This document shows, one piece after another, positions 26,058 to 34,130 of a stretch of DNA of 35,851 nt; position 1 is the stretch's first letter; each line of letters opens with the position of its first letter. The notes below the pieces were generated by a model. That model worked only from the letters and a program-made list of their open reading frames with translations, searched no databases and was not told where the DNA came from. The stretch is from positions 1 to 35,851 of the forward strand of contig JABMQN010000143.1 of the NCBI GenBank assembly GCA_013203045.1. Direction: 5' to 3'. The DNA comes from Chloroflexota bacterium (GTDB lineage: Bacteria; Chloroflexota; Dehalococcoidia; SZUA-161; SpSt-899). The position numbers and the translations under genes were made by a program.

Positions 26058-27218
26058 ATGTTGAGAATAAACGGGTTGTCCGTGATTGCAATACTAATAG
26101 TAGTATTAATTGCAGTGCTTTTGATTATCGGATGTATTGGATTTACTAACGATGATCCTCCTGAGGGAATTGATGTGGTTGAGGAAGTATGGTCGATTAT
26201 TCTGGATGACTTTGTTGGTAGTGAAGCCCTTGACGATGAAGCGTTAACAGAGGCTGCCATACGTGGGTTGCTTGAAAGTTTGGAAGATCCGTATACAGTG
26301 TATCTAGATCCTGAATATGCAGAGATTTCAAGAGAAGAGCTTGAGGGGGGTATAACCGGGATTGGTGCCGCCATAACTATAAGGGACAATATGCTGACTG
26401 TGGTTATGCCATTGGATAGTTCCCCCGCGGAAAAGGCAGGTATCAAATCGGGTGATAAGATATTGGAGGTCGATGGGGAATCGACTTTGGAGATGAGCCT
26501 GGTGGAAGCAATGCTCAAAATAAGGGGGGAAGAGGGTACGAAAGTGAAGCTTTCAGTATTACATATGGACGAAGAAACACCGGTATATATTGAGATTGTG
26601 CGAGAGAAAATTGATGTTCCCAGTGTATATTTTGAGATGATAGCTGATGATATAGCTCATATAAGTATAACAAGCTTCACAGGTAGAACTGATTCGGAGT
26701 TTGAAGCCTCATTAAGTGATGCTTTGGAGCAGGGATCATCAGGAATTATTCTTGATTTGCGTAACAACTATGGTGGTCTTGTTGATAGTGCTGTCAATGT
26801 GGTCAGTGAGTTTGTTGAAGAGGGAATAGTTGTTTATGCCATGGATAATGAAGAGGCGAGGCGAGATTGGAGTATGACGAAGGGTGGAATAGCTTTGGAT
26901 ATATCATTAGTGGTCTTAACAAACGCCAACAGTGCAAGTGCGAGCGAAGTTGTTGCTGGGGCTTTACAGGATTATGATCGAGCTACACTAATAGGAACTA
27001 CTACCTATGGTAAAGGATCTATGCAACACGTTCTGTACCTGAGTAATGGAGGGGCGTTACATGTAACCTTTGCGAAATGGTATACGCCCGATGGACGACA
27101 AATCCATGATAAAGGGATTGATCCGGATATTGAGGTAGAGGTTACATCTGAAGATATTGAGAATGGACGAGATCCGCAACTGGAGAGGGCTATAACATTC
27201 CTTACTGAAGGAAGCTAA
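26058..27218 (+). CDS. S41 family C-terminal processing peptidase, likely lipoprotein
   Basis: A secreted or envelope-bound serine protease of the CtpA/Tsp family, 386 aa from ATG 26058. That start has AAGGGAG 10 nt upstream; ATG 26049 is too close to it. The N-terminus is a hydrophobic signal segment (9-25) ending in IIGC, a fair lipobox with Cys26 as lipidation site. A PDZ domain covers about 97-165. The catalytic pair is Ser294 in SASASE and Lys319 in TYGKGS, 25 residues apart as in Tsp. It has its own promoter-like sequence and is transcribed away from the EF-G-like gene. It probably trims envelope proteins. Confidence 0.93.
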   Translation: MLRINGLSVIAILIVVLIAVLLIIGCIGFTNDDPPEGIDVVEEVWSIILDDFVGSEALDDEALTEAAIRGLLESLEDPYTVYLDPEYAEISREELEGGITGIGAAITIRDNMLTVVMPLDSSPAEKAGIKSGDKILEVDGESTLEMSLVEAMLKIRGEEGTKVKLSVLHMDEETPVYIEIVREKIDVPSVYFEMIADDIAHISITSFTGRTDSEFEASLSDALEQGSSGIILDLRNNYGGLVDSAVNVVSEFVEEGIVVYAMDNEEARRDWSMTKGGIALDISLVVLTNANSASASEVVAGALQDYDRATLIGTTTYGKGSMQHVLYLSNGGALHVTFAKWYTPDGRQIHDKGIDPDIEVEVTSEDIENGRDPQLERAITFLTEGS

Positions 27219-27241
27219 ATTCATATGTTTTTGGGGTTTGT

Positions 27242-27270
27242 TTGCTGTTGGCAGATTGCCGTGATATTAT
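27242..27270 (+). promoter_or_regulatory. Possible promoter of the small envelope gene pair
   Basis: TTGCTG at 27242-27247 and TATTAT at 27265-27270 with a 17-bp spacer, 24 bp before the start at 27294. AAGGAGG lies just before that start. Confidence 0.5.
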
Positions 27271-27293
27271 AGTGTGAAAAGGAGGGCCATCGT

Positions 27294-27584
27294 ATGGAAG
27301 TTGAAGCCTTACGAGACTGGATCATTATTGTATATGGCGCAGTTGGGGTTGTTGCTATTTGTATTGTTCTTGCCCTTCTCATCATTGTCTACCGAAAGAT
27401 AGGCTCGATTCTAGATACAGCGCACGAAGCTGTAAAAAATGTACGAAATACATCATCTGTGATTTCCGAGAGCGTGATTCAACCTATTGCTAAAGCCCAG
27501 GGATTCATTACTGGTTTACGGAAAACAATGGAAATATTCGCTTCGCTAACCAAAAAAGAAGGGGATGAAAAAGATGGGCAATGA
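27294..27584 (+). CDS. Single-pass membrane protein, DUF948-like
   Basis: A 96-aa protein. Residues about 8-32 form one strong transmembrane helix (WIIIVYGAVGVVAICIVLAL). A helical, amphipathic tail follows (about 40-85), then a charged end (KKEGDEKDG). This resembles DUF948-type proteins that pair with YtxH proteins, and the next gene does encode a YtxH-like protein. AAAAGGAGG lies about 7 nt upstream of the ATG. The function is unknown; envelope stress or cell-surface organisation is assumed for the pair. Confidence 0.8.
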   Translation: MEVEALRDWIIIVYGAVGVVAICIVLALLIIVYRKIGSILDTAHEAVKNVRNTSSVISESVIQPIAKAQGFITGLRKTMEIFASLTKKEGDEKDGQ

Positions 27585-27813
27585 TGGAAAGCGTTCAGGA
27601 TTCTTAAACGGGTTCGTTCTTGGAAGTGTGGTTGGAGTGGTAATTGCGTTCTTCCTCTCCCAGAAAGGCGGCAGGGATTCTCTGAGAACAAAACTCGCAG
27701 ACGTTGTTGCTCGTGGCAGAGAGACCGTTCGCGAAGCTATCGAAGAAGGGAAGGAAGCCGCTGCGCAGAAAGAAGCCGAATTTCAGGCCAATATACACAA
27801 AGACGATGAATAG
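27574..27813 (+). CDS. YtxH-domain protein
   Basis: A 79-aa protein with an N-terminal glycine-rich hydrophobic helix (GFLNGFVLGSVVGVVIAFFL), followed by a Lys/Arg/Glu/Ala-rich amphipathic helix (ARGRETVREAIEEGKEAAAQ), the YtxH pattern. Two ATGs are possible: 27565 and 27574. The second is 9 nt after AAGGGG and is preferred. Either way it overlaps the 3' end of the DUF948-like gene by 11-20 bp, so the two are co-translated. It ends 9 bp from the convergent pheA stop codon. Confidence 0.82.
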   Translation: MGNDGKRSGFLNGFVLGSVVGVVIAFFLSQKGGRDSLRTKLADVVARGRETVREAIEEGKEAAAQKEAEFQANIHKDDE

Positions 27814-27822
27814 GGGCTGAAG

Positions 27823-28656
27823 TTACAATGTTCCTCGGTCCAGAGTTTGAGGGTAAGATCCCAGAATCTTCAGGAAGGCACATTTAGTATGTAATTCGGC
27901 GAGTGCCTCTTTACATTTCGCCTCTTCAACATGCCCCTCGAAATCCACATAGAATATGTACTCCCACGGAGTATCTTTTGCGGGTCTCGATTCTAGCTTG
28001 CTGAGATTGATATCTCTGTTGGCGAAGGCCCCCAAACCTTGGTATAACGCCCCTGGAATATTCTTGGTCCTGAAAACAAGAGACGTTTTGCTATTTTGTG
28101 TGTATTCAGCTTTGTTTACAGAGATAACAAAGAATCGAGTGTAATTCTTGGGATTGGTTTCGATACCTTCGGCCAGGATGGACATTCCGTAGATATCTGC
28201 AACTCTTTTACTGGCTATAGCAGCAGAGTTTTTTAAACCATTTTCCTTGATCATCTTAGCGCTACCAGCAGTATCGTATGTGGGCACAAGCTCAACGTTT
28301 AGTGAGCTTAGGAACTCCTGACATTGAGCCAGAGCCTGAGGGTGTGAGTATATCTTGTGCACATCGTTGAGCGTTTCGTCCGGAAGGGCAAGAAGACAAT
28401 GTTTGACTCGCAAGTAAACTTCGCCAACAATGTTCAGATCGTGTTGCAGAAGTAAATCATAGGTATCATTGATGCTGCCTGCCTGGGAATTTTCGACTGG
28501 GACAACCCCATAGTCCACCTCGCGAGAAGAGACCGGTTCGAAAACTGCCGAGAAATTGGGGAAAGGAGTAGGGTCTGCTTCGCCAAAAAACTGAAAAACG
28601 GCATCCTCGCTGAAGGACCCTTTTTCACCCTGGAATGCGACTTTCGGTAATTTCAT
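27823..28656 (-). CDS. pheA: Prephenate dehydratase
   Basis: Converts prephenate to phenylpyruvate in phenylalanine synthesis. The 277-aa monofunctional form has a periplasmic-binding-like catalytic domain (1-180) with GEKGSFSEDA, PVENSQAGS at about 53-61 and the catalytic TRF at 173-175. A C-terminal ACT domain (about 190-270) follows, with the Phe-binding ESRP motif at 222-225. Feedback inhibition by phenylalanine is therefore expected. It lies 39 bp after the second RCK gene, at the end of that operon. No clear Shine-Dalgarno sequence precedes the ATG. Confidence 0.95.
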   Translation of the reverse strand: MKLPKVAFQGEKGSFSEDAVFQFFGEADPTPFPNFSAVFEPVSSREVDYGVVPVENSQAGSINDTYDLLLQHDLNIVGEVYLRVKHCLLALPDETLNDVHKIYSHPQALAQCQEFLSSLNVELVPTYDTAGSAKMIKENGLKNSAAIASKRVADIYGMSILAEGIETNPKNYTRFFVISVNKAEYTQNSKTSLVFRTKNIPGALYQGLGAFANRDINLSKLESRPAKDTPWEYIFYVDFEGHVEEAKCKEALAELHTKCAFLKILGSYPQTLDRGTL

Positions 28657-28695
28657 AGGAATAAAAGTGTTAGTTTCAGTTGAGGGTATTTGGTA

Positions 28696-29358
28696 TTAGA
28701 GACCACTCAGTATTGAGCGTAGTTTTTGCTCATCACCTGATTCCGTTACGCACACTAACTCGTCCCCGGATTCGAGAACAGTGTCACCCGTGGGAATAAA
28801 AGGCTCCTTCCCTTTGCCCACAACGAGGCAGACAAGACTATTGGGAAGCATGCGAAAATCACTTAGTTTCTTGCCAACCATTTTTGATTCAGGCGAGACC
28901 TTAACTTCTACAATTTCCAGTTCACCACCCCTCAATTTAAGGATGGGTACAAGTGGGTGTGAGGGGAGATCCTGTTCGATGTGTGCCAGAAGTAGTTCAG
29001 TGCTGCAAACTGTGTGTGAGATTCCCAGTTTTTCACATATAGGACGATGCGTAGGGTTTTTAATACGAGTTACGGTATGTGGAACATTGAATTTGTGCTT
29101 TGCGACTTGGCAAGCAACAATGTTATCTTCATCATCACCTGTTACTGCAATGAGCATATCAGCTCTGGCTGTTCCTACTTCTTCCAGTGTGCGTGCCTCG
29201 CAGGCGTCACCGCGCATGACCACATCCCCGAGATCTTCGGATATTAGTTCGCAACGCCTCCAATCCTTTTCCAGAACTAGTATCTCGTGATCATCTGCCA
29301 AAAGCATCTTTGCCAGATAGTAGCCAACTTCGCCGCCACCAGAGATTATGATGTACAA
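28696..29358 (-). CDS. TrkA/KtrA-type RCK protein with RCK_N and RCK_C domains
   Basis: A cytoplasmic potassium-channel regulatory subunit of 220 aa. The NAD-binding RCK_N domain (about 1-125) has GGGEVGYYLA and an acidic ribose-binding residue in VLEKD. The RCK_C domain (about 140-218) has the ligand-binding layout KMVGKKLSDFRMLP. The start is TTG 29358, set by GGAGG 5 nt upstream; a TTG at 29370 overlaps that site and is less likely. Its start region overlaps the stop of the partner RCK gene. The channel subunit (TrkH/KtrB) is not in the window. Confidence 0.9.
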   Translation of the reverse strand: MYIIISGGGEVGYYLAKMLLADDHEILVLEKDWRRCELISEDLGDVVMRGDACEARTLEEVGTARADMLIAVTGDDEDNIVACQVAKHKFNVPHTVTRIKNPTHRPICEKLGISHTVCSTELLLAHIEQDLPSHPLVPILKLRGGELEIVEVKVSPESKMVGKKLSDFRMLPNSLVCLVVGKGKEPFIPTGDTVLESGDELVCVTESGDEQKLRSILSGL

Positions 29359-29359
29359 A

Positions 29360-29758
29360 TTAACCTCCAATTAATGTTCTGAGAGAATCAGCCCCCGTTT
29401 TTGTAGGACTTGTAGTTTCGATCCCTAATTCTCGGTACATGTCCTGTCTGATAGGATCATAGATACGGCAGACAACACGGGGTACATTAAAAGTGTGCTG
29501 AGCAATTTGCGCAGCCAGAACATTTCGATTATCTCCTTGCGTTGCCGCAACGAAGATATCTGCACTATCAATCCCTGCTTTAACAAGAGCGTCCTGGTCA
29601 GTCCCGCTACCCACCAATGCATTACCCTGGAAATTTGCAGGAATGCGTCTAAAGCTATAGGGGTCTATGTCCAAGATTGTGACCTTATGTCCCTCTGAAT
29701 CCAACATCCCTGCTAAACGGGCTCCAACACGACTACACCCCATAATGATCACATTCAT
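29360..29758 (-). CDS. RCK_N-only TrkA-type protein
   Basis: A 132-aa NAD(P)-binding regulator of potassium uptake consisting of one RCK_N domain: GCSRVGARLAGML, DIDPYSF, GSGTDQDAL and ADIFVAATQGDNRNVLAAQIA. The C-terminal RCK_C domain is missing. Of two adjacent ATGs, 29758 is better spaced from GGAGG. It lies immediately before the two-domain RCK protein gene, so the two probably assemble as a hetero-octameric ring. Paired short and long RCK genes occur in several Gram-positive and Chloroflexota genomes. Confidence 0.88.
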   Translation of the reverse strand: MNVIIMGCSRVGARLAGMLDSEGHKVTILDIDPYSFRRIPANFQGNALVGSGTDQDALVKAGIDSADIFVAATQGDNRNVLAAQIAQHTFNVPRVVCRIYDPIRQDMYRELGIETTSPTKTGADSLRTLIGG

Positions 29759-29795
29759 CATGCCTCCAGCATATAAAGATGCAAACCTAGTCTAT

Positions 29796-30233
29796 TTATT
29801 CGTCAGTAGAAGTTACGGATTCTCGTAGAATCATTACATGAGAAAGAGCGTGTTTTAGCACGTATGGCACAATATCTCCAAGGCTAAATTCACCAAAATG
29901 GGTTTTGTAACTCATACCCATCATAATAATATCTACACCTCGTTCTGCTGCTTCATTTACAATTGCAGGACCGACTGCACGCGCCTGAAGAAGGTCAGTA
30001 CAAATAGTGTATTTGCAGTCTTGGGCGCAATGCTCTGCAGAAGCCAACACCTGTTCAGCTTGTTGCACGGCGGGCTCAACATCTGCATCAAGGGGCAAAG
30101 TCCGGTCGAGCTGGATTACATAAGTCACGTAGACTTTACCTTTGCTTTGCTTGGCCAGATCACACGCAAACTGAATAACAGTTTCATCAATTTTAGTGCC
30201 ATTGATGGCAACCAGTATCCTCTTAAATTCCAT
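29796..30233 (-). CDS. Universal stress protein (UspA family)
   Basis: A 145-aa Usp-fold protein starting FKRILVAINGTKIDE. The ATG at 30233 is used because AAGG lies about 10 nt upstream; the frame runs on upstream to 30269 without support. The nucleotide-binding loop is GMSYKTHFGEFSLGDIV, which departs from the ATP-binding consensus G2xG9xG(S/T) at its second glycine, so ATP binding is uncertain. It lies 37 bp before the first RCK gene, and Usp proteins often accompany ion-transport regulators. It probably senses energy or stress state. Confidence 0.87.
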   Translation of the reverse strand: MEFKRILVAINGTKIDETVIQFACDLAKQSKGKVYVTYVIQLDRTLPLDADVEPAVQQAEQVLASAEHCAQDCKYTICTDLLQARAVGPAIVNEAAERGVDIIMMGMSYKTHFGEFSLGDIVPYVLKHALSHVMILRESVTSTDE

Positions 30234-30373
30234 GGTTCTATACCTTACTCTAAATAGTAATAGCAACAACTCAACTGGCGGATATTATAATACTCCTTGG
30301 CAAAGACTTCAAGTGGTGGGTGCATTTTGGAAAATCTTTTCAGATTACGCTCAAAACACACTTACACCACAAA

Positions 30374-30402
30374 AAGAGGGCCGCTTTTCCAGCGACCCTC
30401 TT
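30374..30402 (-). terminator. Intrinsic terminator of the structured RNA
   Basis: On the minus strand AAGAGGGTCGCT pairs with AGCGGCCCTCTT, a 12-bp stem with one U-G pair and a 5-nt loop, followed by TTTGTGG. On the plus strand the same position is an A-C mismatch, so the minus strand is the favoured direction. Confidence 0.75.
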
Positions 30403-30579
30403 ATTTCTTACTCTGAATCAGGCCCTTTTCGGGGCTTACTCCCGAATGGTCTGCCTTCCGAGGATTTTTTACCACCTTCCTACCTTAATTTATAAACCTC
30501 GTCAGGTTTTGAGGCCAATTCTACGATACATTAATCGGGCCTGATTCAGGACCCGCTTGCCCCGCCACGTGGCAGGGCG

Positions 30580-30624
30580 TTACTCATCAACTTGCCATAC
30601 TCCATACAATGCTTGAAGATTCAT
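30580..30624 (-). CDS. Possible 14-residue peptide within the structured RNA
   Basis: AGGAGG (30636-30631) lies 6 nt before an ATG that opens a 14-codon frame, MNLQALYGVWQVDE, ending in TAA. Spacing and strength of the ribosome binding site are excellent. It may be a leader peptide or a dual-function RNA, or the AGGAGG may be part of an RNA structure or target-binding site. Confidence 0.35.
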   Translation of the reverse strand: MNLQALYGVWQVDE

Positions 30625-30670
30625 CGTCCACCTCCTGGGATGTCGGCGCCGACTGTTTGCCTCTGATCCA

Positions 30671-30699
30671 ACTCTAGCATCGGGATATCAATCGGTCAA
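30671..30699 (-). promoter_or_regulatory. Promoter of the structured RNA
   Basis: On the minus strand TTGACC (30699-30694), a 17-bp spacer ending in TGC, and TAGAGT (30676-30671) form a -35 with an extended -10. The hpt promoter at 34131-34159 has the same architecture. Confidence 0.65.
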
Positions 30700-30786
30700 T
30701 TAGTATTTCTACGGTAACATCGCTGCGGGAAATACGGACCGAAGTAACTGATTTGTGTTTACTACGATTAAAACACCCAGAATGGT

Positions 30787-33528
30787 CTACATATCCCATT
30801 CTCTCGATTTCAATGAAACATCAGATATCATTATCCGGGCATCAACAACCGAATATCCTTTACCCTCTGCTTTAACTTTGACCGGATTGAGATCAAGTTC
30901 CACCAATTGAGGAATGTCCTCCACCATCGCTGATATTCTCAGCAACAATTCCTCAAGTGACTCTACATCCGCACGTTTCGCCCCACGCCATCCCTCGAGA
31001 AGTTTGTAGGCCTTTGTCGAACGAACCATCTCACTGGTATCCAGATCGGTTAGCGGATGAATGCGGAAAGCAACGTCCTTGTACAACTCAGTATAAATCC
31101 CGCCATAACCGAAAAGTATCAACGGGCCAAACGATGGGTCCTGCGTCACCCCTACAATCACTTCCAGCCCGCCTTTTATCATGTTTTGAACAATGACTCC
31201 TCCCATCTCGTTACCTAATCCTTCGTTTTCCAGCCGATGTCTGATTCTGGCAAAAGCCTGTTCCACCTCTCCTCTCGATCGAAGGTCAAGCGCAACACCA
31301 CCGATATCTGTTTTATGAGTGATTGTTTTTGATAGCAGTTTGGCACATACCGGAAACCCGATCTCCTCAGCTACATCGGCTGCTTCTTTAGCAGTTTTGG
31401 CCAGCCTGGTTGGCACAACCTGTATGCCATAGGCCTCTAATACTTCAACTGTAGATTTGGCGCTAAGCCATAAAGGTCGTGTCGAGCTCTTCCCTAACGC
31501 TTCTTCTATTATCCGAGCAGCCTTTCTTCTATCTATATTTGTAAATCTGGGAATCTTTCCTGCCGGACGTTTCAACCATTCGCTATAATCGCAAATCTTC
31601 GCGAGCGCACCGGCTGTGGCTTCAGGGAATGTAAACGTTGGAACATGCCCTTCTTCCTTTGAACCCAGCTCGGACGGTGCACCGCGCGAACTCATGAACG
31701 ACGCCACCAGCGTTTTTCCTTGTTCGCGAAATCGAGGGGCAACTTCTCGAATGGCCTTGGCTATTGCCTCGGGTTCTGTGACTACCGGAGGAATAAAGAT
31801 GACGATCAAAATATCGATATTCTCATCCTGGGCCATGATTTTCATGGCTTTTTTATAGTCTTCGGCACTCGGCCCAGCAGTCATATCAACCGGGTTAACC
31901 AGACTGGCTTCCTTGGGTAAAAACCTTTTAAGCTTGGAGACAGTACTCTTTGCCAAACTCGGCAACTCTAATCCTCTGGCAGCGCAAGCATCGGCAGTCA
32001 GAATTCCAGGCCCCCCACCGTTAGTGAGAATCGCTATTCTTTTTCCGTTTGGCAGAGGTTGATTAACCAACAAGTTCGCCACATCAAAAAGTTCTTCGAG
32101 CGAATCTACCCTGATTATTCCCGCCTGTTTAAACAGGGCATCGGATGCTATCTCGGTGGTGGCCAGTGCTCCCGTATGAGACGCAGCAGCCCTTGATCCC
32201 GCTAGTGTACGACCGCTTTTGACGACTACGATAGGCTTTTCTGCTGATATCCTGCGGGCAATACGCCCGAATTTCGCCGGATTACCAAACGATTCCAGAT
32301 AAAGCAAGATAACTTTAGTAGACGGATCTTCCTCCCAGTATTGAATAAGATCATTACTGGATACATCAGCCTTATTCCCCACGCTGACGAAGGTGGAAAG
32401 ACCTATATTAAGGTTTTCTGCATATTCCAGAATGGCAAGCCCCAGAGCCCCGCTTTGAGTTGCCATCGCAATGCTGCCGACAGGTGGGAATACCGGAGAG
32501 AAAGTGGCATTCATGTTCACTTCAGGATCGGTATTGAGCACCCCCATGCAGTTCGGGCCTACCATTCGCATCCCATAATTACGAGCTGTATCAAGTAGCT
32601 GTTGCTGTCGCTCTATTCCCTCTGGCCCAGCTTCCCCGAAACCGGCTGAGATAATCACCACCCCACGCACCCCTTTCCGACCACACTCCTGAACAACTTT
32701 GTTGACACCTTTCGCCGGAACGATCACAATTGCCAGATCTACATCTCCCGGAATATCCAGAACGGAGGGATATGCGCTCACCGAGCAAACCACTTTCGCA
32801 TTTGGATTCACCGGATAGACAACACCGGTCAACCCCTGATGAAGGATGTTGTAAAACACCTTGTTTCCAATTGACCCCACCCTTTGCGTAGCACCGATAA
32901 CCGCAATAGAACGCGGCTTGAGAAACGCTTGCAGCGAAGCGACGGAGGCTACTTTCTCCCGCTCTGCGCTCATCCGCTCGACTGTCGGAGTGGGGACAAG
33001 TTCCATCTCCATCTGATAGACTCCGGACTCCATTTCCTCCGAAATATAAAAACCGCTACGTTGCAGAAGTTGGAGCATTTCAGCATTCTCTGCAAGCACA
33101 GACGACTCAAAAACATTTATCCCCATTTCCCTGGCAATCGTAGCCAACTGCTGGAGCAGATGAGTCCCAATTCCTTTTCCTTGATAGGCATCTTCCACCA
33201 CAAAAGCTGATTCAGCCCGATCCATTGCTGGCATTCGATAGAAATTGCCCACAGCGATTATCTTCTCTTCCGAGTCCTCCCCAAGGGTCGCTGCCAGAGC
33301 AAAATTTTTCTCGTAGTCTACATTACAGAAACGCTTGGCTTCCTCTTTGGACATCTGCGTTAAAACATGATGGAAGCGGAGATAAAGACTATGACGGCTA
33401 AGTCGAGAGAAAAGTGCCAGTATCCGTTCTTCGTCCTGCTGCACAATTGGGCGAAGATGCAAAGTAGAACCATCCTTTAAAATAACTGCTTTCTTGTACT
33501 TTTCTAAAACAGATTTATCAATTACCAT
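30787..33528 (-). CDS. GNAT acetyltransferase fused to ADP-forming acyl-CoA synthetase
   Basis: A 913-aa fusion. Residues 1-180 are a GNAT domain with the acetyl-CoA loop QGKGIG at 116-121. From about 200 the chain is an ADP-forming acetyl/acyl-CoA synthetase: CoA-binding domain (205-300), succinyl-CoA-ligase-like domains with the phosphorylated His451 in ASHTGALATTE, and a C-terminal ATP-grasp domain (about 690-905). The key histidine is present, so the ligase half may be active, unlike the dead ligase of Pat/YfiQ lysine acetyltransferases. GNAT is N-terminal here, the reverse of Pat. The enzyme may make ATP from acyl-CoA, acetylate proteins, or both. GGGAGG lies 8 nt before the ATG. It follows hpt by 32 bp. 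Confidence 0.92.
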   Translation of the reverse strand: MVIDKSVLEKYKKAVILKDGSTLHLRPIVQQDEERILALFSRLSRHSLYLRFHHVLTQMSKEEAKRFCNVDYEKNFALAATLGEDSEEKIIAVGNFYRMPAMDRAESAFVVEDAYQGKGIGTHLLQQLATIAREMGINVFESSVLAENAEMLQLLQRSGFYISEEMESGVYQMEMELVPTPTVERMSAEREKVASVASLQAFLKPRSIAVIGATQRVGSIGNKVFYNILHQGLTGVVYPVNPNAKVVCSVSAYPSVLDIPGDVDLAIVIVPAKGVNKVVQECGRKGVRGVVIISAGFGEAGPEGIERQQQLLDTARNYGMRMVGPNCMGVLNTDPEVNMNATFSPVFPPVGSIAMATQSGALGLAILEYAENLNIGLSTFVSVGNKADVSSNDLIQYWEEDPSTKVILLYLESFGNPAKFGRIARRISAEKPIVVVKSGRTLAGSRAAASHTGALATTEIASDALFKQAGIIRVDSLEELFDVANLLVNQPLPNGKRIAILTNGGGPGILTADACAARGLELPSLAKSTVSKLKRFLPKEASLVNPVDMTAGPSAEDYKKAMKIMAQDENIDILIVIFIPPVVTEPEAIAKAIREVAPRFREQGKTLVASFMSSRGAPSELGSKEEGHVPTFTFPEATAGALAKICDYSEWLKRPAGKIPRFTNIDRRKAARIIEEALGKSSTRPLWLSAKSTVEVLEAYGIQVVPTRLAKTAKEAADVAEEIGFPVCAKLLSKTITHKTDIGGVALDLRSRGEVEQAFARIRHRLENEGLGNEMGGVIVQNMIKGGLEVIVGVTQDPSFGPLILFGYGGIYTELYKDVAFRIHPLTDLDTSEMVRSTKAYKLLEGWRGAKRADVESLEELLLRISAMVEDIPQLVELDLNPVKVKAEGKGYSVVDARIMISDVSLKSREWDM

Positions 33529-33560
33529 CTAGCCATCCTCCCTTATGTAGGGTATAACAT

Positions 33561-34091
33561 TTATGACTGCGATTCTGTATCCAGAAAACAAACATCCGGC
33601 AAATACCTGTACTGCTCATCAAAGTCCAGCCCATACCCCACCACAAACTTGTCCGGTATAGTAAATCCTGTGTAATCTATTTTGACTGGATTCTTCCTGC
33701 TTGATGGTTTATCCAACAAAGTACATACTTTCACCGAGGCCGGTTTCTTCTGATGCAACGTATGAAGCACAAAATTCAGACATATTCCGGTATCCACAAT
33801 GTCTTCAATCACCAGAACATCCCTTCCTTTTACGGTAGTCTTGAGGTCCTGCAATAACTCAATCTCCCCCGAACTCTCCATCTCCCGACCGTAGCTCGAT
33901 ACACTTATAAAATCGACTCCCAACGGTATATCAAGAGCGCGGACAATATCAGACATGAAGATGAAACTGCCTTTGAGGACGCCTACGAGGACTGGATTCT
34001 TATCACGATAGTCCTCTCGGAGCTGTGCAGCAAGTTCAGCTACTCTCTCACGGATTTGGTCTCTGGTAATTAAGACTTCCGGCTGTTCCAA
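33561..34091 (-). CDS. hpt: Hypoxanthine phosphoribosyltransferase
   Basis: Purine salvage enzyme that joins hypoxanthine or guanine to PRPP. The length of 176 aa is typical. The PRPP loop is VLVIEDIVDTG, ending at 102. The pyrophosphate-binding LKGSFIF is near 39-45, and SSYG in the flexible loop is near 65-68. DFDEQYRYLPDVC near the C-terminus supports the assignment. The start codon is TTG at 34091, preceded by GGAGG at 4-5 nt. An extended -10 promoter lies about 40 bp upstream. It is divergent from the apt gene, giving two purine-salvage genes side by side. Confidence 0.94.
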   Translation of the reverse strand: MEQPEVLITRDQIRERVAELAAQLREDYRDKNPVLVGVLKGSFIFMSDIVRALDIPLGVDFISVSSYGREMESSGEIELLQDLKTTVKGRDVLVIEDIVDTGICLNFVLHTLHQKKPASVKVCTLLDKPSSRKNPVKIDYTGFTIPDKFVVGYGLDFDEQYRYLPDVCFLDTESQS

Positions 34092-34130
34092 GTAGCCTCC
34101 TTGATCCTGCCCTGTTATGGCACGACACCT

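Larger units (their letters stand above)
30370..30664 (-). ncRNA. Candidate stand-alone structured RNA, about 295 nt
   Basis: No long ORF fills this gap, yet the minus strand has a full transcription unit: a promoter at 30699-30671, predicted start near 30664 and an intrinsic terminator at 30402-30374. In transcript order the RNA has a 12-nt palindrome (30642-30653), AGGAGG with a 14-codon frame (30624-30580), a GC-rich hairpin (30558-30579), then a closed domain. Its 13-bp closing stem pairs CTGAATCAGGCCC (30549-30537) with GGGCCTGATTCAG (30425-30413). Inside lie three hairpins: 30524-30537 (4 bp), 30494-30509 (6 bp, 4-nt loop) and 30428-30446 (6 bp, 7-nt loop). The multibranched form argues for a functional RNA. 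It lacks tmRNA, RNase P and SRP hallmarks. The family is not recognised. Confidence 0.65.

Noticed and set aside
30413-30549. 13-bp inverted repeat as ends of a MITE
   Set aside because: No target-site duplication is seen next to the arms, and the element sits inside a promoter-terminator unit; an RNA stem explains it better.
30370-30664. tmRNA, RNase P RNA, SRP RNA or 6S RNA at this position
   Set aside because: No tRNA-like TPsiC/acceptor end, no RNase P P4 core, no SRP GNRA/GGAAG-type helix 8 motif, and no long central-bubble hairpin as in 6S.
30370-30664. IscB/TnpB-associated guide RNA or IS110-type bridge RNA
   Set aside because: No transposase, IscB or TnpB gene lies within the window, and the 13-bp inverted repeat closes an RNA domain instead of flanking a gene.
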